Positions 23,194-31,784 of a stretch of DNA of 64,000 nt are shown here, one piece after another. A model generated the notes under the pieces. It was not told the origin of the DNA and did not search any database. It saw only the letters and a program-made list of their open reading frames with translations. Source of the DNA: Paracoccus onubensis (GTDB lineage: Bacteria > Pseudomonadota > Alphaproteobacteria > Rhodobacterales > Rhodobacteraceae); contig NZ_QZCG01000006.1 of assembly GCF_003591515.1 (NCBI RefSeq), positions 62,001 to 126,000 on the forward strand. Reading direction: 5' to 3'. The translations under genes and the position numbers were made by a program. Positions within the stretch are counted from its first letter, which is position 1; every line of letters begins with the position of its first letter.

Positions 23194-23943
23194 GTCCCCA
23201 TTACTGTCGTCACTCCCGCGAAAGCCGGTCGCAACCACAAATTTTTCCGATGAATCGCTGCGGCTGGCCGGAGGCTTCACATTGGCAACCTTGTGAAAAT
23301 TGCGCTTGAGCATCGATTGCATTTCGCTTTCCGCACCGCCGGCAAGAACCTTGGCGACAAAAGTACCTCCGGGTTCCAGCACATCAAAGGCAAGCGCGGC
23401 TGCCGCCTCGACCAAAGCCACGATCCGCAGATGATCGGTACCCTTATGCCCCGATGACGACGCGGCCATATCCGACATCACCACATCCGCACGACCGCCC
23501 AGCCATTCCTTGACCTGGTCATCCGCGCCATCCGACAGGAAATCCAGCACATGGATCTCGGCTCCCGGGACCGGATCGACCTCTTGCAGATCGACGCCAA
23601 TCACACGGCCCACCGATTTGCCGGATTTTTCACCCAACGCGTTCACCCGCCGGACCGCAACCTGACACCAGCCGCCCGGCGCGCATCCCAGATCGACCAC
23701 CCGCGCGCCCGGCACGAGAAAGCGGTATTTGTCATCCAGTTCAAGGATCTTGTAGGCCGCCCTGCCCCGATAGCCATCGCGCTTGGCGCGGGCGACATAA
23801 GGATCGTTCAACTGCCGTTCCAGCCACAGCTTGCTGGACAGCTTGCGCCCCTTGGCGGTCTTGACCCGCACTTTCAGATCCCGCTGACCCCGGCCGCTGG
23901 ACTTGCCTGCCCGACTGCCGTCTGATCCCTTGATTGCCATCAT
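23185..23943 (-). CDS. rlmE: 23S rRNA 2'-O-methyltransferase RlmE (FtsJ/RrmJ)
   Basis: A 252-residue SAM-dependent methyltransferase that 2'-O-methylates U2552 of 23S rRNA in the E. coli system. The K-D-K-E catalytic tetrad context is visible: [16 protein letters not shown], the SAM motif [46 protein letters not shown], and GGTFVAKVL. An N-terminal basic tail (about residues 1-45) and a C-terminal Ser/Asp-rich tail extend the E. coli length. The start overlaps the ppx stop (ATGA). Confidence 0.94.
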   Translation of the reverse strand: MMAIKGSDGSRAGKSSGRGQRDLKVRVKTAKGRKLSSKLWLERQLNDPYVARAKRDGYRGRAAYKILELDDKYRFLVPGARVVDLGCAPGGWCQVAVRRVNALGEKSGKSVGRVIGVDLQEVDPVPGAEIHVLDFLSDGADDQVKEWLGGRADVVMSDMAASSSGHKGTDHLRIVALVEAAAALAFDVLEPGGTFVAKVLAGGAESEMQSMLKRNFHKVANVKPPASRSDSSEKFVVATGFRGSDDSNGDLA

Positions 23944-25061
23944 GCCACTCCGTTCAGCCCCTCGGGCTTCAGCACTCCATCGCGCACCATCTGGGCATAA
24001 AGCAACCCCTCGCGCAGTCCTCTGTCCGCAACCGACAGCTTGTCTGTCGGCCAGACCCGCATCAACGTCTGCAGAATCGCCGCACCGGACATGATGAGCG
24101 CGTGCCGTTCGCGTCCGATCCGGGGATCCGCGCGGCGGCCATCGGGACCAAGGGCAAGATAGGATTGAATCACCCGGTCGATCTGTTCGGTGCTCATAGC
24201 CAGACCATCGACCTTGGTACGGTCATACCGGCGCAGATTGAGATGGCTGGCCGCGACCGTCGTCACTGTGCCGGAGGTGCCGATGATCTGAAACCCCCCA
24301 TCGGGGGAGCCATCCGCATAGGGCGCGAAATCGGCCAGCAATTCCTCGAAATACCAGCTCATCAACGCGAAACGGCCCTGATCGTCCTCGACATCCGAGA
24401 ACATGTCGCGCAGGGTCGCAACGCCAAGCGGCACGCTGATCCAGTCGACGACACGGGCACCGCCCGGCTTCGGATCACCGAACCCCTCGCTGAGTTTCAT
24501 GATCGCGCGCGGACGTTCACGGGGTTCGACATCCTCAAGATCGATCCAGACAAGCTCGGTCGAGCCGCCGCCGATATCCACGACCATCAGCGTTTCGGTC
24601 TTGTGGCTGACCAGCGGCGCACAGGAGATCACGGCAAGCCGGGCTTCTTCCTCGGGTCCGATGACCTCGAGCGGCAGGCCGGTTTCGCGGCGGATATTGC
24701 GCATGAGATCCTTGCCGTTACGCGCGCGCCGACAGGCCTCGGTCGCAACCAGCCGCATACTCCGGACGTTGTGCTGGTCCAATTTACGGCGGCACACCTG
24801 CAATGCGTGAATGGTGCGCGCCATCGAACTGCGGGACAGACGCCCCGAAGCCTCCAGCCCCCGGCCAAGCTGCACGGGCTTGGAGAAGCTGTCCACGACC
24901 AGAAACTGACTGCCCTGCGGTCTCGCAATCAGCATCCGGCACGAATTTGTCCCAAGGTCGAGCGCCGCATAAAGCGCGCCCTCCTCGGTCTGGCGGGTGA
25001 CGAACGGCTCAACCGTATTTTTCGGGAACGCGCCCCCACCCGCGGGACGCTTGGGCGTCAT
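23940..25061 (-). CDS. Ppx/GppA-family phosphatase (exopolyphosphatase-like)
   Basis: A 373-residue ASKHA-fold protein that hydrolyses polyphosphate or pppGpp. The nucleotide-binding segments are clear: [16 protein letters not shown] near residue 31, [15 protein letters not shown] near 155, and [12 protein letters not shown] near 255; the catalytic Glu lies in [11 protein letters not shown]. The start at 25061 (MTPKRPAGG) was chosen because no homologous residues are seen in the upstream open frame to 25187. It is translated with rlmE as a coupled pair. I cannot tell Ppx from GppA by sequence alone. Confidence 0.88.
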   Translation of the reverse strand: MTPKRPAGGGAFPKNTVEPFVTRQTEEGALYAALDLGTNSCRMLIARPQGSQFLVVDSFSKPVQLGRGLEASGRLSRSSMARTIHALQVCRRKLDQHNVRSMRLVATEACRRARNGKDLMRNIRRETGLPLEVIGPEEEARLAVISCAPLVSHKTETLMVVDIGGGSTELVWIDLEDVEPRERPRAIMKLSEGFGDPKPGGARVVDWISVPLGVATLRDMFSDVEDDQGRFALMSWYFEELLADFAPYADGSPDGGFQIIGTSGTVTTVAASHLNLRRYDRTKVDGLAMSTEQIDRVIQSYLALGPDGRRADPRIGRERHALIMSGAAILQTLMRVWPTDKLSVADRGLREGLLYAQMVRDGVLKPEGLNGVA

Positions 25062-25253
25062 TTCTACGCCCTCCGATTTCAACTTGTCATAAAGGTAGCG
25101 CGTGGGTGAGGCGCGATCAAGGGCGCGACGGCGTATTAACTTATTTCGGCATTGCTCCGACACATGATCTGCCCGCCAGAACGGCATCGGGCTGATATCT
25201 CGCGCAATGCGGCACCATCGGATCCGAGCGGATTTCCGCCCCCGGGAGCGTTG

Positions 25254-26138
25254 CTATAGTCCGTTGACCGGCACCTTCAGCATCGGGCGACCATCCTTGT
25301 CGGTCGGCACCTCGCCGGCGCGCATATTCACCTGAAGCGAAGGAATGATCAGTTTCGGCATCGCCAGCTGCGCATCGCGCTCGGTCCGGAAGCGGATGAA
25401 TTCCTCGCGCGTCTTGCCGCCGCCGACATGGATATTATTGGCTTTCTCTTCGGCCACCGTCGTTTCCCACTGGATATCGCGGCCATTCGGTCCGTAATCG
25501 TGGCACATGAAAAGCCGCATCTCGTCGGGCAAGGACAAGACCTTCCGGATACTGTCATACAGCGTGCCCGCATCGCCACCCGGGAAATCGGCCCGGGCAG
25601 AGCCGCCATCGGGCATGAACAGGGTATCGCCAACGAAAGCGGCGTCACCGATGACATGGGTCATGCAGGCAGGGGTATGACCGGGGGTATGGATGGCAAA
25701 GCAAGGCATCTCGCCGACCATATAACTGTCGCCATCTTCGAACAGCCGGTCGAACTGGCTGCCGTCCCGCTGAAAATCGGTGCCTTCATTGAAAATCTTG
25801 CCGAATTCTTCCTGTACCGCCATGATCTTGCTGCCGATGCCGATCTTGCCGCCGAGACGATCCTGAATATAGGGCGCGGCAGAAAGATGATCGGCATGGA
25901 CATGGGTTTCGATGATCCATTCCAGGCGCAGGTTTTCCCGGCTGATTTCCTCGATCAGCCTGTCAGCATGTTCATAGGTGATCCTGCCTGCCGCGTAATC
26001 GATATCCATGACGGAATCGACAATCGCGCATGCATCCGTGGCAGGATCCTTCACGATATAGCTGATCGTGTTCGTCGCGGAATCGAAATAGCCGCGAACC
26101 TCCGGTTGAACGGACATCGTTACGGGATATGCGGTCAT
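25254..26138 (-). CDS. Metallo-beta-lactamase-fold hydrolase, persulfide dioxygenase (ETHE1/Blh)-like
   Basis: A 294-residue MBL-fold protein with the metal motif THVHADHLSA (His-x-His-x-Asp-His) near residue 79, HTPGHTPACMTHVIGD near 150, and MCHDYGPNGR near 210, the spacing seen in ETHE1-type persulfide dioxygenases and the related Blh proteins. ETHE1 enzymes oxidise glutathione persulfide with a mononuclear iron. No rhodanese or BigR-type regulator is adjacent, so the sulfur role is an inference. The ATG at 26138 follows AGGAAGG. Confidence 0.85.
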   Translation of the reverse strand: MTAYPVTMSVQPEVRGYFDSATNTISYIVKDPATDACAIVDSVMDIDYAAGRITYEHADRLIEEISRENLRLEWIIETHVHADHLSAAPYIQDRLGGKIGIGSKIMAVQEEFGKIFNEGTDFQRDGSQFDRLFEDGDSYMVGEMPCFAIHTPGHTPACMTHVIGDAAFVGDTLFMPDGGSARADFPGGDAGTLYDSIRKVLSLPDEMRLFMCHDYGPNGRDIQWETTVAEEKANNIHVGGGKTREEFIRFRTERDAQLAMPKLIIPSLQVNMRAGEVPTDKDGRPMLKVPVNGL

Positions 26139-26286
26139 CCTTCCTCCGGGATATGCGGGTCACGTTTCGAAAACGAGTATAGCGCGTCTTCTTCGTGGCA
26201 TACAGCCCCGCTCTCATTGCATGCCCCCGACCATCCGCGCCGTTTCTGTGCTTGACGCTCTTCGCGCCACGCGGCAAGCAATCAGG

Positions 26287-27738
26287 ATGATTGACATGCG
26301 GCCCGTTGCTCAACCGATCGGAAAAGTCACAGTCGTGCTTGGGGTCTCCATGTTCCTGCCCATGACTGTCGATCTGTGGGCCGGAGATGCACATTGGAAA
26401 GTCTTTCTTCAATGCGGTTTCCTGACCGTCGTTGCGGGGCTTCTGATCGCCACGGCGGCGCAGCGGGAAGTCCGGGTTCTGAATATCCAGCAGGCTTTTC
26501 TGATCACCTCGGGATTATGGGCCGTGCTGCCGGTATTCGGCGCCCTGCCCTTCATTCTTGGCCAGCCCGGAGCCAGTTTCACCGATGCCTATTTCGAGGC
26601 GATGTCCGGCGTGACCACGACCGGCGCCACCGCCTTTCCCGAATTGGACAACCTGCCGCGAGGAACGAATCTGTGGCGCTCGATCCTTCAATGGATCGGA
26701 GGGCTGGGAATCGTGGTCGTTGCGATGGTCTTCATGCCCGTGATGAAGATCGGGGGCATGCAGTTCTTTCGCTCGGAGGGTTTCGATACTTTGGGTAAAA
26801 TCCTGCCTCGCGCAGGTGAAATCGCGTCCGAGATGACACGGATATACGTCTTCCTGACCGTTGCAGCGATATTGACCTATATCCTGCTGGGGATGAACGG
26901 TTACGACGCCGTCGTTCATGCGCTGTCATCCGTGTCGACCGGCGGATTTTCCAGTTACGATGCCAGTTTCGGAGCCTTCCTGGGTGCGCCGGAATGGGCC
27001 GCGTCATTCTACATGATCCTGGCGTCGATCCCGTTCATCCGGATGGTGCAGGCGCTGCGAGGAAATTTCGTGCCGCTATGGCAGGACATTCAGATCCGCG
27101 CTTATCTGAGGTGGATCACCTATGCCTGCACGATCATCGTTCTCTACCGCCTGATCGTGATGAAACAGGGAGAAAACCCCTCTGACCTGATCCGGGAGAC
27201 GGTCTTCAACACGATCTCGACCTTTTCCGGCACCGGCTTTGCCTCGACCGACATGACGGCATGGGGTCATCTGCCGCTGGCGGTGCTGATCCTCGTGGGA
27301 CTGATCGGTGGTTGCACCAGTTCCACCGGCTGTTCGGTCAAGGTCTTTCGTTATCTGGTTCTGTTTCAAGCGGTACGCGCCCAGATCCGGCGGATCCACT
27401 CGCCGCATCGGGTTTACCCGCTTCGATATGGCGGGCGGCATATCGAACAGGAGGTCATCGATTCCGTCATTACATTCTTCACCCTGTTCATGCTGACATT
27501 CGGCTTGCTGATCATCGGGCTTTCGCTGACCGGGCTGCATCCGAAAACCGCCCTGACAGCGGCATGGACCGCCATTGCCAATATCGGTCCGGCATGGGGG
27601 CCGGAGGTTACGGCGAACGGATCCGTCGCCGAATTCCCGACAAGCGCCAAATGGCTGATGATCCTTGGCATGTTTCTTGGCCGGCTCGAACTGATCTCGG
27701 TTCTGCTGCTGCTCCTGCCGAAATTCTGGCGGAGCTGA
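26287..27738 (+). CDS. trkH: TrkH-family potassium uptake protein
   Basis: A 483-residue multipass membrane protein of the TrkH/KtrB superfamily, which conducts K+ in concert with a TrkA-type gating subunit. Pore-region elements are visible: GVTTTGATAFPELDNLP near residue 110, SVSTGGFSSYDASF near 218, TFSGTGFASTDM near 310, and the WTAIANIGPAWGPEV segment near 430. These correspond to the four selectivity-filter repeats. The start at 26287 (MIDMRPV) matches the usual MIDxRPV opening; an upstream in-frame ATG at 26221 adds unconserved residues. No trkA is in the window. Confidence 0.93.
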   Translation: MIDMRPVAQPIGKVTVVLGVSMFLPMTVDLWAGDAHWKVFLQCGFLTVVAGLLIATAAQREVRVLNIQQAFLITSGLWAVLPVFGALPFILGQPGASFTDAYFEAMSGVTTTGATAFPELDNLPRGTNLWRSILQWIGGLGIVVVAMVFMPVMKIGGMQFFRSEGFDTLGKILPRAGEIASEMTRIYVFLTVAAILTYILLGMNGYDAVVHALSSVSTGGFSSYDASFGAFLGAPEWAASFYMILASIPFIRMVQALRGNFVPLWQDIQIRAYLRWITYACTIIVLYRLIVMKQGENPSDLIRETVFNTISTFSGTGFASTDMTAWGHLPLAVLILVGLIGGCTSSTGCSVKVFRYLVLFQAVRAQIRRIHSPHRVYPLRYGGRHIEQEVIDSVITFFTLFMLTFGLLIIGLSLTGLHPKTALTAAWTAIANIGPAWGPEVTANGSVAEFPTSAKWLMILGMFLGRLELISVLLLLLPKFWRS

Positions 27739-27744
27739 CCCGGT

Positions 27745-28572
27745 TCAACTTCCCATCAGGGGGCTTTCTTGTTTGAAACGCCTGACGATTCCGCTGAAAA
27801 CAGGACTGCTCCTGACCCGTGGCGCATTTTCGAGCACGTTGAAATATTGCGCCAGTTCGCGGCGATCACGAAGAACCTTGTTGAACGGCATGGTCTCGAT
27901 CCGCCCCTGCACCATATTGTCAAAGAACGGTTCAAGCAGCCCGAGCCAATGAAGATAAAGCGGTAACTGATGCTGCAGGAACGGCGCATTGAGAACGTGA
28001 AGATTATGCGATGGCATGCGCGCGACATGTTTCCAGTCCAGATCATAGCATCTGTCCACGACCGCATAAACCTGCCGGGCCGAAGCGCATTCCTTTGCAG
28101 CATCGTGGAAGGGGCCGTCCCAGTCGAAATTCGTGGCATAATTCTGAAAGCGCGTTTCCCATGGGACAAGCCGGGAATTCAATGTCGTCAACGGATTGAA
28201 CGCGACAACGGTATCGGCATCGAGCATGCCGGAATAGGCCAGCGCACCATATCCCCCCATCGAGCCGCCGCAGGTGATCACGCGCGCGAATCTGTCCAGA
28301 AAGCCGGAATCCTTCAGATACTGAAAAGCCTCGGTCAGACCCTGACGCCGATACCAGTCATTCCGGCCCGGCTTGACGGCAAGATGCGAAACCCGCTTGG
28401 TTCGCAGATAATTCACCATCCAACCCGAGCGAAGCCGGTGTTGCGCACGCCCCTGCCCCCTGAGGTGCTCGAACGTGACGACAAGTGGCCCGCCGTCGTC
28501 GTAGACGAACGCTTCCAGGGTATAAAACCCGGTTTGAATGACAAGATTTTCGCTTTTACTGATCTGTAACAT
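27745..28572 (-). CDS. Unknown alpha/beta-hydrolase-like protein
   Basis: A 275-residue protein without signal peptide. The block ITCGGSMGGYGALAYSG (about residues 125-141) is the nucleophile elbow G-x-S-x-G of alpha/beta hydrolases; an Asp or His triad partner is not clear, though LHVLNAPFLQHQLPLYLHWL near 225 contains candidate His residues. Parts such as VVTFEHLRGQ and FQNYATNFDWDGPFHDA resemble uncharacterised Rhodobacteraceae proteins that I associate, weakly, with surface polysaccharide or phytanoyl-type loci. The start at 28572 (MLQISKS) was chosen over 28644. It is convergent with trkH, 6 bases apart. Function unknown. Confidence 0.7.
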   Translation of the reverse strand: MLQISKSENLVIQTGFYTLEAFVYDDGGPLVVTFEHLRGQGRAQHRLRSGWMVNYLRTKRVSHLAVKPGRNDWYRRQGLTEAFQYLKDSGFLDRFARVITCGGSMGGYGALAYSGMLDADTVVAFNPLTTLNSRLVPWETRFQNYATNFDWDGPFHDAAKECASARQVYAVVDRCYDLDWKHVARMPSHNLHVLNAPFLQHQLPLYLHWLGLLEPFFDNMVQGRIETMPFNKVLRDRRELAQYFNVLENAPRVRSSPVFSGIVRRFKQESPLMGS

Positions 28573-28828
28573 GAATTCGAAATTTAGCTCGATCTGACAA
28601 ATGAATTGCGCCGGAATATCGCAAGATGACCTGCGCAACTGCAATAACGCGGCTTCAGGGGGTTGCGTTCCGGGCGCAGCGGTGACGCAGATAACCTACC
28701 GGAATTGACCGGCCCCGATACTTGATCCGATACGATCTATCGGGCCGAACGAACCATGACGTGGCAGGAACACAGCCTTTCCGCATCCGGCCGTCTTCAT
28801 ATCCCGGGAACCCGGCATGACATGGCTA

Positions 28829-30283
28829 TCATTGCTGCACCGGGGTAACTTCCGGCCCTGTCGCGGCATCCTCGCTTGCCGCCGCTTCGTTATCTTCGGT
28901 TTCGAACCGTGTAAGACTATCGCTCATCTCGGCGGCCAGCCGTTCATGGGTTTTTGCATCCGCGGCAGGCCAGACCAACACGAATCCTTCGGCGCGACCG
29001 TCTCTTACCCAACCTTCGGCACGGCCGAAATGATCGGAATTCTGTCCTTTCAACAGGACATGGCCGGATTCAATCTGCCGCTCGGGCTGAGGCACCCAGC
29101 CAAGCGCGGTGATCAGCCCCGAAAGATCCAGAAGCTCTTGTTGTCCGCCCGGTTGGCTGAACAGAATCAACGCCCCTCCGGAACCATTCGCAGGGCCATA
29201 GATCGACAATGCGCGCTCGGTCCGGTCGAATTGCAGTTTGTCCAGTGGCGCCATCAGGCTCAGCCCGGTATGCTCGTCCTCAAGCAAAGTCAGCCCCATC
29301 TCCTTGCGCCATGCCTCACGCCGTTCGATCAGCTTTTGCATCGCCGTGCCGGGATCCGGGGACAGCCGTTCCGCAAGCACTTCAGCCTGAATGGCAGCAT
29401 TGGTCTGCGGGCCAGGTTTTCCGTCGATGTCGCCCTCGTAAAGACCCGCCCAGCGAAGCGCCTGCTGCACCTCGTGAACAGGAGGCATCTCGCGCGTACC
29501 GTCCGGCGCGGGCAGATCGGGCGCCTCGCCCGGCGTCACCACCACGCCCATTTCATCGGCATGGGAGGTGAAAGCGTCATCGGGCAATATCCCGCCCTGC
29601 CGGAATACCCCAAGCCATGCCTGCGCCGTCTCTTCTTCCAGCGGTCCCAGCGCCACGCCGAACCAGTCGCCCGGCAGGCGCCACATCCCGGCTCCGGGAA
29701 AATCCTTGCGCCATTTGGTCAGGGCTTCCTCGGCCTCCGCTTCCGTTCTGAGCGATTGCAGACGGATATACGTGTCGGGGCCCGCAATGACAGGCTCCAC
29801 GACCGGGTCAGGTGCATCGGCTGGCGTCGTCGTCGCCTGATCATCTGCCGGGACAGGCATGACCTCTGGCTCTCCGTCGGTTCCGGCGTCCGGAGCTCCG
29901 TCCTGCTCCGTGGTGCCACCGTCTAATATTCCCTCCGCCCCCGGCGTCTCTCCTGCCCCTGCGCCCGCCGCCTCGACCACCGGCGTCAGGGCGACGTCAC
30001 CGCCCGGGACAGTGACAAAGCTGTCCGCCGGAATGCGGCTCGATCGCAGCAATTCGGCAAGCAGCGCGTCCGCCTTGTTGCGCGGCAGCGGCCCCAAAGC
30101 GATCCCGATCCATTCGCCATTCAGTGGAAAGGTGACGACATCGTCGAATTCCTGCCGCCATCCCGATGCGGCCTGCGATGCGGCGGCCTCACCGCGCTTG
30201 GCCTCGATGCGGATGACCGCATCCTGCGCGACCGCCGCCATCGGCAGACAAACCGCCAGAACCACCGATACTAATTGCCGCAT
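28829..30283 (-). CDS. Secreted protein with two repeat domains and a peptidoglycan-binding-like domain
   Basis: A 484-residue protein with a signal peptide (SVVLAVCLPMAAVAQ, cleavage near residue 20). Two related repeats of about 65 residues follow, each with a WRxDF/EFDD...GxWxGxALGPL core (about 22-90 and 165-235), separated by an acidic, low-complexity linker (about 100-160). A peptidoglycan-binding-type motif, VQQALRWAGLYEGDIDGKPGPQTNAAI, lies near 270-296 (read in two pieces). The repeats look SPOR-like. Likely periplasmic and cell-wall associated; no catalytic motif is seen. It is divergent from glyQ. Confidence 0.78.
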   Translation of the reverse strand: MRQLVSVVLAVCLPMAAVAQDAVIRIEAKRGEAAASQAASGWRQEFDDVVTFPLNGEWIGIALGPLPRNKADALLAELLRSSRIPADSFVTVPGGDVALTPVVEAAGAGAGETPGAEGILDGGTTEQDGAPDAGTDGEPEVMPVPADDQATTTPADAPDPVVEPVIAGPDTYIRLQSLRTEAEAEEALTKWRKDFPGAGMWRLPGDWFGVALGPLEEETAQAWLGVFRQGGILPDDAFTSHADEMGVVVTPGEAPDLPAPDGTREMPPVHEVQQALRWAGLYEGDIDGKPGPQTNAAIQAEVLAERLSPDPGTAMQKLIERREAWRKEMGLTLLEDEHTGLSLMAPLDKLQFDRTERALSIYGPANGSGGALILFSQPGGQQELLDLSGLITALGWVPQPERQIESGHVLLKGQNSDHFGRAEGWVRDGRAEGFVLVWPAADAKTHERLAAEMSDSLTRFETEDNEAAASEDAATGPEVTPVQQ

Positions 30284-30390
30284 ACCGGCCTCCTTTGCAT
30301 GTCGCTATCCGGCCCTTTATTGACCCTGCCCCCTGCCGCGCCTAGAAGGCGCGGGATGTGTTGCCTTACCTATGCAAAAAGGACGCTCCG

Positions 30391-31314
30391 ATGACCAGCC
30401 CCAACCGTCCCCGCAGCTTTCAGGAGGTGATTCTCCGCCTGCAGAACTATTGGGCTGCGCAAGGCTGCGCGATTCTGCAACCCTATGACATGGAGGTCGG
30501 CGCAGGCACATTCCACCCGGCGACGACCCTGCGGGCACTGGGTGCGCGTCCCTGGGCGGCCGCCTATGTGCAACCATCCCGCCGCCCGGCCGACGGACGC
30601 TATGGCGAGAACCCGAACCGGCTACAGCATTATTATCAATATCAGGTGATCATCAAGCCCAGCCCTCCGAACCTTCAAGATCTCTATCTGGGCAGCCTTC
30701 GCGCCATTGGTCTGGATCCGATGCTGCACGATGTGCGCTTTGTCGAAGATGACTGGGAATCGCCCACACTCGGCGCATGGGGCCTTGGCTGGGAGGTCTG
30801 GTGCGACGGGATGGAGGTCAGCCAGTTCACCTATTTCCAGCAGGTCGGCGGATATGATTGCCGCCCCGTTTCGGGCGAGTTGACCTATGGGCTGGAGCGG
30901 CTTGCGATGTATGTGCTTGGGGTCGAGCATGTGATGGATATGCCTTTCAACGACCCGGCCTCCGCCATTGCCCTGACCTATGGCGACATTTTCCGCCAGA
31001 CCGAGCAGGAATATTCCCGCTGGAATTTCGATCAGGCCGATACCGGCACGCTGTTCCAGCATTTCAAGGATGCCGAGGCCGAATGCGCCCGCATCCTCAA
31101 CGCCGCGGCAGAGGACAAGGCCGGACGCCGCATTCCGATGGCGCATCCGGCCTATGACCAATGCATCAAGGCCAGCCATATCTTCAACCTTCTGGATGCG
31201 CGGGGGGTGATCTCCGTCACCGAGCGTCAGGCTTATATCGGCCGCGTGCGGGCGCTTGCAAAAGGCTGCGCCGATCTGTTTCTGACCACCGACGCGGCAG
31301 GAGAAGCCGCGTGA
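30391..31314 (+). CDS. glyQ: Glycine-tRNA ligase alpha subunit
   Basis: A 307-residue subunit of the alpha2beta2-type glycyl-tRNA synthetase, which holds the adenylate-forming core. Recognisable are the [18 protein letters not shown] opening, [51 protein letters not shown], and [13 protein letters not shown], all family signatures. The ATG at 30391 (MTSPNRPR) is preferred to 30358. The stop overlaps the GTG start of the next small gene (GTGA). The partner beta subunit is one gene downstream. Confidence 0.96.
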   Translation: MTSPNRPRSFQEVILRLQNYWAAQGCAILQPYDMEVGAGTFHPATTLRALGARPWAAAYVQPSRRPADGRYGENPNRLQHYYQYQVIIKPSPPNLQDLYLGSLRAIGLDPMLHDVRFVEDDWESPTLGAWGLGWEVWCDGMEVSQFTYFQQVGGYDCRPVSGELTYGLERLAMYVLGVEHVMDMPFNDPASAIALTYGDIFRQTEQEYSRWNFDQADTGTLFQHFKDAEAECARILNAAAEDKAGRRIPMAHPAYDQCIKASHIFNLLDARGVISVTERQAYIGRVRALAKGCADLFLTTDAAGEAA

Positions 31315-31784
31315 AGGGCAAGATTGCCGTTATCGTGCTGATCCTCGCGCCGCTCCTTGTGGGAGGCGGGATTTGGTATGCGCAGCAATATGGATATTAC
31401 CAAACGGTTGAACCGGGCAGCCCCGCCGCCCGGGTTCAGATCGCCACGCCCGACGGACAGAAAGATATTGCCGGGAGCGAATTTCAGATCATCGATGCCG
31501 AGAGCTCGCCCATTCGCTGGCGTGCCTGTTTCAGGCTGGAAGGTGAATTGCCCGAGACAATCCCTTTCGACAATCCAACCCCGCTGATTGCGCCCGGTTG
31601 GTTCGATTGTTTCGATGCCTCGCAGATCGGTGCGGATCTCGAAGCGGGAAAGGCCCGCGCCGTGCTTGCACAGCCCGAAATCCACCCGGATGTGGATCGT
31701 GTGCTGGCCATTTATCCCGATGGCCGTACCTATGGCTGGCACCAATATAACGACAAGACCCCGGAACGCGGAGTGATGGACTGA
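31311..31784 (+). CDS. Small membrane-anchored protein between glyQ and glyS (DUF6446-like)
   Basis: A 157-residue protein with a GTG start in the overlap GTGA with glyQ, and a stop overlapping the glyS ATG by one base (TGATG). A single N-terminal membrane segment (about residues 4-22, [20 protein letters not shown]) is followed by a soluble domain with conserved-looking [22 protein letters not shown] and [14 protein letters not shown]. From memory, Rhodobacterales carry a DUF6446-type gene at this exact position; the function is not known. Two cysteines (in WRACF and FDCF) could form a disulfide outside the cytoplasm. Confidence 0.8.
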   Translation: MKGKIAVIVLILAPLLVGGGIWYAQQYGYYQTVEPGSPAARVQIATPDGQKDIAGSEFQIIDAESSPIRWRACFRLEGELPETIPFDNPTPLIAPGWFDCFDASQIGADLEAGKARAVLAQPEIHPDVDRVLAIYPDGRTYGWHQYNDKTPERGVMD

